The position numbers and the translations under genes were made by a program. Source: Mytilus edulis (Eukaryota; Mollusca; Bivalvia; Mytilida; Mytilidae). Taken from it: DNA of 64,000 nucleotides. The stretch is from NCBI RefSeq assembly GCF_963676685.1, contig NC_092346.1, forward strand, positions 25,123,133 through 25,187,132, given 5' to 3'. The stretch's first letter is position 1. The number at the start of each line of letters is the position of its first letter. The notes under the pieces were generated by a model, which was not told the DNA's origin, did no database searches, and saw only the letters and a list, made by a program, of their open reading frames with translations. This document shows, one piece after another, positions 36,401 to 48,598 of the stretch.

Positions 36401-39400
36401 GCATTTCTTGTTTGCAAATAGTTTGAAAATTTAAAACAATCATTGTACAGGTACATTTTTTAAATTTCTTGGCTAACTCCATTAAGTGTGGTCTTAGCGA
36501 TGTCTGATTTGTAGATTGCAGTGAAGTAATGATTTACATCACCTCTGTGAAGTAATGATTTACATCACCTCTTGACAAGTTTACTGGTAACGTGTCGGTC
36601 TTGTAATTTCTTTTCTAGGTACAGTCAAACCTGATTAAACCGGACCCTGAATAAACCGGTTTCCTGTCCAATCCGGCCGAAAATGAAAGTCCCATATTTT
36701 TCCATTCAAAGTCTTTGTTAAAATACCCTTTGTAAACCGGACCCTGTGTATTCCGAATTCCGGTCTAATTATGGAGTCCCAATACTCTTAATTACATTAA
36801 TTATTACCTGTCAAAACCGGTTTGTCTAATTAATTTCAATGATCGATATGCAATCAAAACATATTTGTTTATACAATATGGCTTTTCGTGATAATCAATT
36901 ATTCAGATGTCAAACTGTGAACCTACAATCGTACAGTAGTGAGCTGTATTATTTATTAAAACATTATAAACGTGTCAATTAAACGAAAAGACACACCGAA
37001 TATATCTCGGATTGAACTTACGTTTTAACTTGGATAAACAAATAAAAATCGCGGAGTAAGAAATTCACATCGTGATTTCGAAATCCTGGGTTTTCTGTTG
37101 TGAACCCCTTAACAAATGACCTTGATAATGAAAAACACCCGGATGACAACAATCAATGGATATTGTACACTGTACGACAACGTGTCGAAAGTGATGAAAT
37201 TACGTTTGATAATATTCTAGCTTTTAAATCGGCCATTCCAACATTTCAAATTATTGATCATGGAAGTAAATCGAAACTCTCGTCTTACAATCACAACAAC
37301 TCGAGCATTATTATGCAAATGCAAACAATAAAAAACGAAGTGAAATTATTTTAATATTATCAGATACAATTTACAATCAGAGAGAACTAATGACGGACGT
37401 CACATGTCATTAACTTCCGGTCAAAACGGAAACCTGAATAAACCGGCTCACTGTCCAAACCGGCCCTTTTTCATAGTCCCGTAGCCGACCGGTTTATACA
37501 GGTTTTACTGTATATCAAAACGTACCAAAATGAAAACCACAGTGAAATAGAGCAACTGTTGGAAATCTAGGAAGAAATGTTATTGGCAAATTGTACATTT
37601 TCCCTTTGATCTTACTGCCTTATTTTTTCAAGATCATGGAAAGGACTTGATACTCAGAAATATAAGGCAATGAGGTTATGCATCAGTGTAGCAATGTCAC
37701 ATGTAAATGTCCACCCTCGTCAATTTATCTGTCATACAACCCAACAACTATCAAAAAGTTTTGTAGGCGTAACAATAGTTTTACTAACTATTTCATTTGA
37801 TTTTATATTTCCAATGGGAAATAAAACATACAGTAAAGACAAATTGCCGATTGAAAGAATAATAGCCTTTTCAGATTTTTGATACTGACTTTATTAGCTT
37901 GCCCTAGCAGGTATTCTTGTTGATTATGTGAGTATCAAAATTTAAAAGGCTATTATTTTATATGCATCTCTCTTGACTATAAAAAAAAGTGAAAGGTGAA
38001 AAGCTGACTTCTTTGATCTGATTCCCCACTGTCTTAAACACTGATCAGATTACTGTTGTTTGAAGAGCCTGAATAGGATTTATGATCATATGTATCTAAC
38101 ATTTAGTTTTAATGATTTCAGAAATAGAAGAATGTTTGGATTACTGCTAGGAACTCTGCAGAAGTTTAAAGATGAGGCAAAAGAATCAAAGGATAAGGTA
38201 CTGTGTGATGACCCTTTTTAATTAATTGTCATCTCTGTGTTTTGGAGACAGAGCTAAAACCAAGGCAGTTTGTATGGAACTTTTATGATACGCCTGCTTT
38301 GGAGTAGACTGGTTTATCCCTGTCTGTCTGTCACTTGAAAAAATTTTGTACCATTTTTCTAAGGAACTACAAATCAAAGCTTCCTAAAATTTGGGAGCAA
38401 GCTTGGTGTGAATATGGGTTAAATATTAATTATTGTATGATGTTTATTCATGTTGTTCGCGCATCAACATCCAATTCACCTGATACTTTATACAAATGTA
38501 TATACATGTATTTTTACACAAGGTCATGTATGAAATTTTGTCACACTTATTCTCACGTTTCGATAACTGAAATTTAGTATAAAACATTGTGTGAGCATTC
38601 AATACTGTGTGATAATTTATCAAATCGATTCCTTATTGACTTCCTGCTTAACCAATAATTAAAGCTGGAGTATCGCTCACAATTCCAACTGTTTTGGCCA
38701 GTTTGTTATATCTTTATTGCACATGATCTAATTCTTTAAATGGAAGTTGTAAAAATAGAAATTACTTAATGCAAAAGACTTGAGGACCAGGTTAACTAAT
38801 GGGTGACCATTGCCGTCACAATGTAGGCAGATAAATTCTGCTAATCACCACAGCACTTAATGTATGGGTATAAATTCTGACTTTTGCTGAAGTGGTGAGG
38901 TGTACTTGATAGTAATGAATTTTGCCAGAAACTTTATAATTATATTTTGGTGTTTTGTTGAGAATCTCTATTTCTTTGCTGTGAGTTTTGTTATTAAAAT
39001 GCATTATATTGTTTAAAAGAAATTAATTATATATCACTTGTAATTAACAGGAAGATCAGAGAAAGCAGATAGAAAACAAATTAGAAGAAAAAGCTAATGA
39101 AGAAAAGGAAGAAATTGTTAAAGAAAAACGCCAGCTTTTCGAAGAGAGGAGACAAACCCAAGTCAAATTACGTAAAATTGAGCAGAAAATTGAAATTGTA
39201 GAAACAGTGAGTATAATGAGTTTGACATTAACAATAATAATTCCATTGCTATAGAAATACCTAATAATTTGAAATTATATCTTTAATGTAAAATACTAGT
39301 ACAAAATTCTTGAAACATATTTATAAAACGGAAAATCAATGTTTCAATTCCAGAGGAGGCTCAAATATTACATGAGAAAAAAATAAGCAAAATTGTGTTA

Positions 39401-42400
39401 TTGGATTTTATCAATTTATTGTAATGAATTTCATATTTACAAAAATTAATTGAAGATTTGATCAAATAAGTATCTCTTGCAAAGTGAGTTATTCTCGAAT
39501 TGAGGACCAGAAATTCTGACTGAATTTCGAAAAAAACCAATATATATTTATTGTGAGAGTGGCTGAATTTTGTGTACAGACTCTTCGTAGCAGAGCTGGC
39601 TTTCAGGTTCAGAGGTTTGTACATGCAGATCCTCTGTAGAGGTTTCAGTGCACATAGCCTAATCTATTTCTTCTTTTTATGCCCACCTAGGGGCATTATG
39701 TTTTGTGAACTGTGTGTTTTTTCGTCCATCTGTCTGTCAGTCCGTCTGTCCTGCTTCAGGTAAAAGTGTTTGGTCACAGTAGTTTTTGATGAAGTTGAAG
39801 TTTAATCAACTTGAAACTTAATACACATGTTCCCTATGATATGATCTTTCTACTTTTAATGCAACATAAAAGTTTTGATCCCATTTTCAGGGTACAAGGA
39901 ACAAAGAAAATGAAAGTACGAGTGTGACACCCCTGGACACATTCTTGTTTTCAACTGTTTAACTGAAAAGCAGAAATTTGACATGATAAATACATCTGCC
40001 TTAATATCTAATAGAACCCACGCATTTTACAATTTTCACTAGGTCATTCAAGACAGTGATACAGTATAAAAGTTAAAGTTCCATGTTTAAACTTTTCATG
40101 CCCCACCTACGATAGTAGAGGGGCATTATGTTTTCTGGTCTGTGCCTCCGTTCGTTCGTCCCGCTTCAGGTTAAAGTTTTTGGTCGAGGTAGTTTTTGAT
40201 GAAGTTGAAGTCCAATCAATTTGAAACTTAGTACACATGTTCCCTATGATATGATCTTTCTAATTTTAATGTCAAATTAAAGTATTGACCCCAATTTCAT
40301 GGTCCACTGAACAAAGAAGAAGATAGTGTGAAGCTCAGGTTAAAGTTTTTGGTCAAGGTAGTTTTTGATGAAGTTGAAGTCCAATCAACTTGAAACTTAG
40401 TACACATGTTAACTATGATATGATCTTTCTAATTTTAATGCCAAATTAAAGTATTGACCCCAATTTCATGGTCCACTGAACAAAGAAGAAGATAGTGTGA
40501 AGCTCAGGTTAAAGTTTTTGGTCAAGGTAGTTTTTGATGAAGTTGAAGTCCAATCAACTTGAAACTTAGTACACATGTTAACTATGATATGATCTTTCTA
40601 ATTTTAATGCCAAATTAAAGTATTGACCCCAATTTCACGGTCCAGTGAACATGTAAAATGATAGTGCGAGTGGGGCATCCATGTACTATTGACACATTCT
40701 TGTTTAATACTGTATTTTAACTTAAAACATTCAGGGAATTAATTTTAAAAAAACAGTTGATGTCTTTTCAGCACAGAAATTTAAAACATTTCATTTCAAT
40801 AATTTACACTGCAAATTATAATCATAAATTTGGCCTTTTTCAAAAACTTACAGTATTTCGTATAATATTTGTATTTGCCTTGAAATTTTGTTGCAATTAT
40901 TTGATTTTTATGCCCCACCTACGATAGTAGATGGGCATTATGTTTTCTGGTCTGTGCGTCCGTCTGTTCATTTGTCTGTCTGTCCCGCTTCAAGTTAAAG
41001 TTTTTGGTCAAGGTAGTTTTTGATGAAGTTGAAGTCCAATCAACTTGAAACTAAGTATACATGTTCCCTATGATATGATCTTTCTAATGTAATGCCAAAC
41101 TAGACTTTTTACCCCAATTTCATGGTTCACTAAACATAGAAAATGATAGTGCGAGTGGGGCATCCGTGTACTATGGACACATTCTTGTTTTATTTCAGAG
41201 TCAAGAATGTCAAGCTGAGAGATTGAAGCTAGCTAATTTTATACGAACCAAAGCAAAACCACCCATTTTCTATCTGCCTAAAATGATGAATGAAAGTCTA
41301 GAAAATAAAAAGAAAGAAACAGCTACAGCCATAAATGGTTTGTATTTGTTGAATGTAAAATGTGGTTTCAGAAACATATTTAAAATTTTATAATGTTGTT
41401 TAATACTGTAAATTCAGAAATTTTGGTGTGCAATTATTATTGAGATTATTGCACAATCAACACAAACGTGAATTTTAGTAGCCGTTTTCAGGAAATTCTC
41501 TTAGAAATTATGCTTTCATAATATACAATTCAAGTTTTTGTTTTTGCTTCCCTTATTTCTTTGGTTTTACAGTATAAAACCATCACCAAACTTTCTGATG
41601 TTAAGTGATAAAATAAATTGAAAAAAAGATATGAAATATGCATTATAATAACTAGTAATAACCCGTGATTGTGCAGTGTTATTGCCGATTGATTGTGTTA
41701 ATTTGAATGAATATTTTGGATGTAGTGAAATGGATCGTTCTGAAAGAATTAAGTGTGTATTTTCCAGGGTGTTTTAATAATTGATTATACAATGTGCAAT
41801 TTGAAATGTCTTGTCAATCCCGGAATATCAAATCTCTAAATCAGGAACTTGCTCTGAACTATTACTATTTTTATTTGATCAAATTGTTCCATACTGTGTA
41901 TGACAAAAAAAAAGTTATCTAATAACCCTGCAACCTACCCTACAGATCAAATGTGATAGTGCACAAACAGTTTAGATGTAAAAAAAAAAAAGTCTGTTGT
42001 ATAAGATAGTGCAGAGTTGCAGATGTCATAAATCACCACTGCCGTAGCCACCCAAGTGAAAAAAAATGAAACCGTGGTGCACAACTACAAACAGTTTTCA
42101 GAATGTTCAACTTACACTTGCGATATGACCGGAAGCTATATGTTACATATACTATTGGTATCGGTGTCTGACTCGACCCGGAACTTCTTAATTATTGGCA
42201 ATATTAATTACGTGGAAAACAAATGGGCCTGGAGTGGTGTAATTTTTAATCAACAGCATAGTACTATATTAGTTATATATAAAGTTGAATTCTTTGATTC
42301 ATCGTTTTTATGTGATGACGGCTGACAAATTGGACCTCGTAATTTTAGTATTATAGATGCATATTCCAAATCTTTTTTTCTTCAGCATATTTTATTTACA

Positions 42401-44853
42401 GAGGTCATAATGATTCTTTGGAATGAGTCCTGTACTTTATATTCCATCAAATTCATGATCTACCAGTATTGCTGTTATATTTTAAGATAAACATGATTCA
42501 AGTGAAGTAAGGTGAAACAGACTCAAATGATAAATATTTGAAATCAACTAGTATCTCTTAAAGTTTTCTAAGTCATTTTTGAATATTGATAAAAAAACAA
42601 ATTGTGTCTAAATATATTTTTTTGGCCAACCGCTTATATTTAAAAGTGTTTGGTTCAGTTACTGTAGGTAATCATGTTATTGGCACATCAACTTGAAACT
42701 TAGTAATTATGTTTATGCAAAAAAGTAGTGTTTAGCCTCTGATTTCACATTTCCCTTTAATAACATTGATATATAGTGCAAAAAGTAAAATCACAAAAAT
42801 ACTGAACTTAGAGGAAAATCAATTCGGAAAGTCCATAATCACATGGCAAAATCAAATAAAAAAACGCATCAAAATCGAATGGACAAGAACTCATATTCCT
42901 GACTTGGTACAGGCATTTTCAAATGTAGAAAATGGTGGATTAAACCTGGTTTTATAGAGTAGAACAATGGTGACATAAAAAGACATATTGACAAAGATTA
43001 TTCTTTCATATGTTAGCATGTTTATATATTTTTTTATTACAATAGAATTATGTTAGTAAAGTAATACTGTAAACCAAACAATATTGAAAACTCAGATCTA
43101 TTTCAATAATAAAACACCAACAGAGTTTGAAAATTGGGGGAAAATAAATAACCACGAAATTGTCAAAATAAGTACTGTAAATTCAGAAATATTGCGATTT
43201 TGTTTTTTCTGACTAAAATGCAATTTTAATTTTTGCGATATTGAGAGAAAATTCCTGTTTAATTCATATAAAACATTTAAAATTCGAGTTTAAATTACTG
43301 CGATTATAACCCTGTCACATTTAGCAATAATAAAAACATTGTAATAATTTCAGAATTTACAGTACTGTTTAATTAAACATTAGTACATGCATTTATTATA
43401 GCTGACAATGTTTGCCGGTAAAAATTTGAGATCTAATTAATTCAATTGCACCAGTTTTGTATTAAAACTACTACTGATGATATGAATGCAATTTTTTTTT
43501 ATTATTGGGAACCTTAAGGTGGTACCCAACACTTTCACTAAAATTAATTTGGCTCGTTTAATTTTCATAAAATTTTGTCAAAGTATTTACTTTGAGACTT
43601 TAATAAAAATATAAAAATTTAAAAAAATTTGAACCAACCATTTTGTCAGAAAAAAATACACTGGTTATATAGCAATTTGACAAACACCAATTTTGATCAT
43701 TGAGAGGCTGATTATTTCTTTTACAACACAACGTTATTAAAACGTTTAGCTGATTTTACAGAGTTACCTCCCTGTAGTGTAAGGTACCACCTTAAATGGT
43801 CCAATTTTGTGTATTAAAAAAACAATCACAATAATTTTTGAATTTACAGTATATGCCATGATATTGACCTACAGTTTTTTTTTATTAATTGCACTTTCTT
43901 TAATTTCAGAAATGATAACCCAGAAACAGAAGCAGCTTGACGAAGAGATAGAAGACTTAATGGCAGGAGGTCATGACCATGATCATCCAGAAGAAGAAGA
44001 GGGACCAACTGGGGAGGGAGCAGGGGAAGGGGAAGGTGATGGGGATAAAATCAAAGAGGGACAACCAGATAAGGAAAACCGTGTTTCCAGACATTATAGG
44101 TCTAAAGCAGATGAAATTGCAGAACAGGAAGAAATTCCAAGTAGAAAACGTAGAAAATCTAGTGGTGATAGGGGGGAAAGGCATAAATCAGGCGAAGACA
44201 AGGACCGCAAACATAGGAAATCCGATGAACATCATAAAGATGTTCATAAAAGTGAATCAGATAAAACAAGTGACAATAAACGTAGAAAATCTGAGCACAG
44301 TGGGGATCGAGCAGAAGGTAGGCATCAGAGATTGAGTCATGGGGAGGGGGATAGGAAGGGGAATCGCGAAGGAGATAGAGAAAGAAGCCGTGGGGAAGGC
44401 GAGAGAAGAAAAAGTCATAGTGAAAGAGAGAAGAGAGAGGGTGAAAGAGATAAGAGAGATGGTGAAAAAGATAAAAGAGACAGTGAAAAAGATAAAAGAG
44501 ATGGTGAAAAAGATAGGAGAGAAAGTCACCATGGTGATAGTGACAGACGCAGAAGTCATGGTGATGATGGACACAGAGAAGATAGAAGAAGCCACGGGGA
44601 AGGGGGTCATGAACATGATAAAGAAGGAAAGAAGAAAGATCACAGAACCCGAGAACCAGCAAAACGGACAGAAAAGAAGGAGGATGGCGTAAAAGTGTCG
44701 ATAGACTATGATGAGCAAGAGGGGGAGGGAGAAGTGAATGAAGAATCAAATTTACCCGTGCAGGTACCAGAAATAAAACCAGAAATTATGGACTTCAGTA
44801 ATATGGCAGACATTCCAATGCCAGATGATGTGCAACTACCAAAAACAACATGA
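30301..44853 (+). CDS. PNN: PNN, pinin (nine coding exons, join)
   Basis: Pinin is a nuclear-speckle protein tied to the exon-junction complex and alternative splicing; in vertebrates it has also been reported at desmosomes. Exons are 30301-30422, 31605-31679, 32455-32514, 35081-35195, 36084-36181, 38122-38197, 39051-39206, 41199-41337 and 43910-44853, 1785 nt in all (594 aa), every junction GT/AG with continuous frame. Residues 1-41 are the pinin/SDK N-terminus (ELEKAKENLKDVDENIKKLT, then GRDP). Residues 86-124 hold an RG-rich stretch and an acidic patch. Residues 157-290 are the pinin/SDK/memA core, opening NRRMFGLLLGTLQKF, then a long charged helix, then ANFIRTKAKPPIFYLP. Residues 300-560 are low-complexity R/K/D/E/S with HxHxH and repeated RDGEKDK heptads. 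The tail is rich in E, P and D. It lacks the serine-run tail of vertebrate pinin. Alternative exons cannot be excluded. Confidence 0.95.
31141..31400 (+). repeat. Dispersed retroelement-tail repeat in PNN intron 1
   Basis: Close match to 3270-3520, including TAAGGCCGTTAGTTTTCTCG and TTGTCTCATTGGCAATCATA. Confidence 0.75.
31605..31679 (+). CDS. PNN: PNN coding exon 2
   Basis: Residues 41-65 plus two bases; reads QGGNRRLSQSGDLRGRGRPF. The acceptor is ATATTGCAG and the donor GTTAGT. Basic, RG-rich. Confidence 0.9.
32455..32514 (+). CDS. PNN: PNN coding exon 3
   Basis: A 60-nt exon reading RFPDNEGQAARRLVGGAFS. The acceptor is TTAATAG and the donor GTATGA. It keeps the split-arginine phase of its neighbours. 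Confidence 0.88.
32978..33648. mobile_element. piggyBac-like non-autonomous element, 671 bp
   Basis: TTAA at both edges (32974-32977 and 33649-33652). Ends CCCTTTCGCCGAT and ATCGGTGAAAGGG form an inverted repeat. Inside the left end, two direct copies of ATGAGTCCCG and TTTACCGGGAT. TTAA targets and CCC/GGG ends are piggyBac features. No convincing transposase. Lies in PNN intron 3. Confidence 0.75.
33722..33747. repeat. (AT)n microsatellite
   Basis: Alternating AT run directly before a hAT-like element; AT alternation also follows that element. Confidence 0.8.
33748..34838. mobile_element. hAT-like non-autonomous element, 1091 bp
   Basis: Left end CAGTGGTCTCGCTAGCCC, right end CTAGCTAGAGCACTG. 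Inverted G/C-rich segments lie just inside (GGGCGCCGCGCCCTGGGTGC at left, GTGCCCTGCCCTCC at right). It sits in an (AT)n target, so the 8-bp duplication cannot be read. PNN intron 3. Confidence 0.65.
35081..35195 (+). CDS. PNN: PNN coding exon 4
   Basis: Residues 86-124: an alternating GRGRGRGIGRG tract, then TADSDEEEELPNR. The acceptor is TATTTTCTAG and the donor GTAAGA. It ends in phase 0. Confidence 0.92.
35505..35806 (+). repeat. ATGCCCCACCTATGATAGTA dispersed repeat (copy 1)
   Basis: Begins with TGCCCCACCTATGATAGTAG, has a GTCCGTCTGTC run, then AGTTGAAGTCCAATCAACTT, and ends ACATTCTTGTTT. PNN intron 4. Confidence 0.8.
36084..36181 (+). CDS. PNN: PNN coding exon 5
   Basis: Opens PTIQSSVVLTPKEPKSRQAS, matching the conserved QSSVV stretch of pinins. 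The acceptor is TTATTTATAG and the donor GTAAGA. Confidence 0.92.
36622..37510. mobile_element. Tc1/mariner-pogo-like element, 889 bp
   Basis: Inverted ends CAGTCAAACCTGATTAAACC and, on the other strand, CAGTAAAACCTGTATAAACC, with TA on both sides (36620-36621, 37511-37512). Further CCGG-centred copies of the end motif lie inside both ends. An 84-codon frame at 37100-37354 has no clear transposase match. PNN intron 5. Confidence 0.8.
38122..38197 (+). CDS. PNN: PNN coding exon 6
   Basis: Start of the pinin/SDK/memA core: NRRMFGLLLGTLQKFKDEA. The acceptor is AATGATTTCAG and the donor GTACTG. Confidence 0.94.
39051..39206 (+). CDS. PNN: PNN coding exon 7
   Basis: Residues 183-234, 52 codons in phase 0. 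A highly charged helical segment containing EEIVKEKRQLFEERRQTQVK, matching the RRELFEERR block of pinins. Confidence 0.94.
39679..39955 (+). repeat. ATGCCCCACC dispersed repeat (copy 2)
   Basis: Diverged copy (TGCCCACCTAGGGGCATTAT, then TGATGAAGTTGAAGTTTAAT) in PNN intron 7. Confidence 0.75.
40098..40705 (+). repeat. ATGCCCCACC dispersed repeat (copy 3) with internal triplication
   Basis: The core GGTTAAAGTTTTTGGTC to GATAGTGTGAAGCTCA occurs three times with a period of about 169 bp (near 40168, 40337, 40506). Head and tail are single. Confidence 0.85.
40908..41192 (+). repeat. ATGCCCCACC dispersed repeat (copy 4)
   Basis: Full copy from TATGCCCCACCTACGATAGT to ACATTCTTGTTT, ending about 7 bp before PNN exon 8. 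Confidence 0.85.
41199..41337 (+). CDS. PNN: PNN coding exon 8
   Basis: Contains LANFIRTKAKPPIFYLPKMM, the pinin signature around IRTK(T/A)KP. Its acceptor lies a few bases after a dispersed repeat that supplies the upstream pyrimidine-rich tract. Donor GTTTGT. Confidence 0.93.
41652..42357 (-). mobile_element. Helitron-like non-autonomous element A, 706 bp
   Basis: On the minus strand it starts TCTATAATACTAAAATTACG after an A and ends CACGGGTTATTACTAG before a T, as Helitrons do. Its first ~200 bp match elements B and C. The rest differs. PNN intron 8. Confidence 0.65.
43518..43791. mobile_element. MITE with TTAA duplication and GGTGGTACC ends, 274 bp
   Basis: TTAA at 43514-43517 and 43792-43795; ends GGTGGTACCCAACACT and AGTGTAAGGTACCACC. 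TTAA plus these ends suggests a Kolobok- or piggyBac-derived MITE. PNN intron 8, about 115 bp before exon 9. Confidence 0.8.
43910..44853 (+). CDS. PNN: PNN coding exon 9 (terminal)
   Basis: Residues 281-594. Begins EMITQKQKQLDEEIEDLMAG (end of the memA core), then GHDHDHPEEEE, a long charged region with RKRRKSSGDR and RDGEKDKRDSEKDKRD repeats, and ends in VQLPKTT and TGA. The acceptor is TTTAATTTCAG. The frame is open 103 nt further upstream, but that stretch is intron. Confidence 0.94.
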
Positions 44854-47141
44854 TGAATTCAACAGTTTAAAAAAACTTAAGTCTTTGGAAAGTGTGAATT
44901 TATATTTTTTTTAGAGATGCACAATTACACATTTTGGGGCTTACCTGGGTCTTTCTCAAACTTAAAACCAATCAAAAACAAGTTTTTAACTTTTCCTAAA
45001 ATATCTGCAATGACTTGAAGTTGGACCTGACCTGGTCTTAATCATCTGATTTAAGAATTCCAGGATTTCCCCAAAACTGAACTAAGACATAAAGTGTCAT
45101 CATAAATCAGAGTGCAAAAAAGGATAGTCGGGGTTCTCATTTGCAATTTGGCCACATATAGCCCTTGTTAGCATTTTATAGCAATTAATAGTTGTATTAA
45201 AGTTTAATTTTTCTTTCTTTGTCTTAAAATGTTCCCAAAATATGTTTAATTCTAAACATTAAATGGTTGTAAGAATAAGAGCATTTTCTCGATTCACACT
45301 TTCCAGTGACCTGCATTTTCATATTTTCAGGAAATACTTCAGCTTGTAGTTGTTGATAGTGTCAGTTGAATTGATCAATTGAATCTAGTGGAATCATTTT
45401 CCCTTTAAGATTTGACCTATTATTTTAAAAACATTGATTATAATCTAACTTTTAAATATTGACCAATTTTAAAATTTGAATATAAAGAGATAAAAAGACA
45501 GTTAATGTCTAAGAGTTTAATAAAAAAAAATATATTTTATTAATTAAAAAAAATTCACAACACTTGATAATAATGGATTTAATTTCTGTATTTAATATTG
45601 AAAAGTTGTGTGTTTGGGAAACAAGTGATAAAGGTCATTTAACAGGTTATAAAGGGTAAGTATCATAATAGACTTTTATCAGTTGTTTTCTTTCACAAAA
45701 TTTTTTTATACATAAAAATGCAATTTTTGAAATGTAAAGTGTCTTTGAATCATGCATTTACTATTTTAGTATTTGGTAATTTTATTGAATAATGTGTTTG
45801 GCATGAGAAGACAAGATATATCCATGATTTATTTGTTTTTAATGAAATTGGTATATATTTCATATTTAATATATTCAATTTAAAGATGACAAGTAGTTTA
45901 ATAACACCTTACTTTATTTCAGTACTTCACTTATTTTCTATGTCAAATCGTTGTGTTTTCTTAACAGTATATACAAAACTTCATAATTATATTTAGCAAC
46001 TTTACATATTAAACAGATCTAAATGTATACTTCTATGTTTAAATGTTCAAATTATTTGTAATTAATTATGAATTGAAATATCAAATACTGTAAGTTGTTT
46101 GTTTGTCTTATAAAATGTTAATATTCATAATTTTATAAATGACATTTTTAAACCTTACTTTGTGTCTTGTTTTTTGGAAAGTTTGCTATAGCTTGCTATT
46201 GCTACTTTCCTTAGGCGTCGGCCTCAACTTCCGGTGAGACAGACTATCCCAATGTTCTGCTCCAAGATAATGTAGTACTAGTGTTCGACTTCTGATTCTT
46301 GGATACTTTGAGTTGCTACTCTTTTGAAAAGATTACAGCTTGAATAAAAATGGAATGAATGTTCAACGACAATTCAGATGAATTTAGCTTCATATTGAAA
46401 ATAAGTATCACAAACACTACTTTGCGGATCGGCCATTGGCTGAAGAGAAAATCAAAGAAATCTACGCGAGACAGCGTTTCATTCATGAATATTTCATGAA
46501 TGAACATTTTCCCGCACTATTTTTTACTATGTACGATATTTACAACTGTTTATTATTGAATAAGTAAAAGCCCGAGTGCATCGAAAGAGTCCGGTATGCG
46601 AGAACAAGTTGATATTTAACAAAATTGTCGGATAATTGACAAGTGATAATGGTTTGATTTATTTTTATTTTAACATTACACAGGTGATAGAATATAAAAT
46701 AATCGATAATTATATGGCTTATGTCTCACGCCAAGGACGATTAAAGGTAAATACCGGCTTATAGAAATAAATAGAAAAGTGCATTGTTTTTGTCAAACTG
46801 ACATCGATCTGAAAGTTTTGATGCCAAAAATCATTTGAAAACTTTTAATTCGTAAAGTACTAACTGTTTCACATTCCAATGTGGATATAAGGACCTTCAC
46901 TCGTTCAGCATGTTCAAGTGGATCAAACTGACAACAGAAAAAACATTGTCTTAATGACAATTAGTATCATAGCATCCGTATAATTTAAAAGCAACTGAGT
47001 CATCAACTACTTCTAAGAATATTATAGTTCAGTGTATCAAGACCGAGATCAAGCTAAAGACAAGTGCTGTAGAAATTATTAAAATGATTTAATAACATTT
47101 GTCTATGTACTAGCAAAATGACTTTCTTAGTGCTTAACAAT
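44854..47141. other. PNN 3' flank, no gene recognised
   Basis: Probable 3' UTR up to about 45540, then AT-rich sequence. A short inverted repeat around ATTCATGAATATTTCATGAAT lies at 46480-46505. No repeat family or coding exon recognised. Confidence 0.4.
45519..45524 (+). terminator. Candidate poly(A) signal for PNN
   Basis: AATAAA about 670 bp after the PNN stop codon, in an AT-rich 3' flank without recognised repeats. Such hexamers are common by chance here. Confidence 0.3.
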
Positions 47142-48597
47142 GCAGTGGGGGATCCAGAACTTTTTATCCTCACTTTATTCCTGGGGCAGTATGATTTTTT
47201 AAGATTGACCTATAATTAATAATGTGTCCCCACAGAGGCAATGATTAAATAAATGGCTTAAAACAAAAATCTCAAATGTCATTGCCTCAATGGCAATTAC
47301 GCAGCAGCAACTAAAATGTGTTTAAGGGTTATAAGCACCTCAGATCAACATTGAATGAATCTAGTGTATATAAACTTTTTTATTCCTGAGAGTGAGGTCA
47401 TACTACTATTGTTATGCCCCCACCATATTGAGTTTTATCCTTGTTTTTTTCTGTAAGTATGTACGTCCCTTACTTGTACGTACGTCCATACATCCCAAAA
47501 TTGATTTCTGTTCTCTTACTTTAGTTTTCCTGAACCAAAGAGGTAGAGCCAATTTGCCGGCAATTTGTTTCATTCGATAAGATAGGTAAAATCATGTTTT
47601 AAATAGCCCGATAGATGCTAATTATAGTACATGAAAATACGTCACATCATCTATTTTCATACCTTAAACAGGTATTCCTACAAAAACAAGGCCAAGACTA
47701 TTGATTTTTTAATATTGATTTTATCTAATTATTAACATCCTTTATGCAAGGTGCCATACCACGTAACTTGTCAAGGAGCCAAATAATATTGAACAAATTC
47801 AAATCGTGATTTTCTCATTCTGGATATATGTATATCTGAATTTGTCGTCTATAAGACAAAATAAGATAATACGTGTATATATTTTAACCGGAGAACATCT
47901 TATATCAGTTGGTCATAGATCACCCTGTGTTACTAGCACAGTCATGTTATATTGCCTTTTCTGTCATTTTAACAAATCGGTCCTTCGTTTTGATACAGAT
48001 GCAACAGCTTCTTGATGTGTTACTTACAATCACGATGTCTAGTGTTACTGATTTGTTCTGTTGTGTTGTTTTATTTTCTGATGACTTAGGTACCTGTGTA
48101 GGGACGGTGTTAAAAATTTCAGTATTAGTATCTATACAGTTTGTGAAATGGCGACAACATTGTTGTTGGCTGCATTTGTTACATAAAATACCATGTTCAA
48201 AAAATGTTTCGATTTTTTTGTTGTTGTTGTTTTGAAACTTGTATACAATGGCCTTATTTTAAGTTATGTGTATATTACACCCCCAACATGTAGGCTTCAT
48301 TTCTATAGAATTAATTCTCGTGTTATTGGTTATGTACAGGCACCTACATCAGTTTGACGGCAGTTGTCCCTTGAATATATGTGATAAATGTAAACACATG
48401 AATGAAAGTAAGTCAATAGTATGGAATGATTGCACACAATAAGCGATACATTTTTTTCTTTGATACATGTAAAATGATATACTAGTAAACTATATAGTCA
48501 ATATGAACCAGAATGACTCTATGAATTAAGCAAACATCCGAAAAAATATAGAAACATTAAAATTTAATATAACAACACAAAAAAAATTGAAAATATT
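47142..48597. other. Mostly unique sequence with one MITE end
   Basis: GCAGTGGGGGATCCAGAACT at 47142 resembles a hAT-like end without a partner. The short open frames from 47390 to 48235 show no recognisable protein. Confidence 0.4.
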
Positions 48598-48598
48598 C

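Noticed and set aside
42056-42325. 89-codon frame ending WSGVIFNQQHSTILVIYKVE, with similar frames at 49254 and 51660
   Set aside because: All three lie in the shared 5' part of the Helitron-like elements. Similarity follows from the DNA repeat, and the frames break differently in each copy.
43807-43909. Long open frame starting MCIKKTITIIFEF upstream of the last PNN exon
   Set aside because: It reads through the intron and its acceptor TTTAATTTCAG at 43909. The hydrophobic start is an intron translation, and exon 8 joins at 43910 in frame.
44159-44749. 196-codon and 153-codon minus-strand frames opposite PNN exon 9
   Set aside because: Antisense shadows of a low-complexity Arg/Lys/Asp/Glu/Ser coding region; their His/Leu/Phe-rich content is a by-product.
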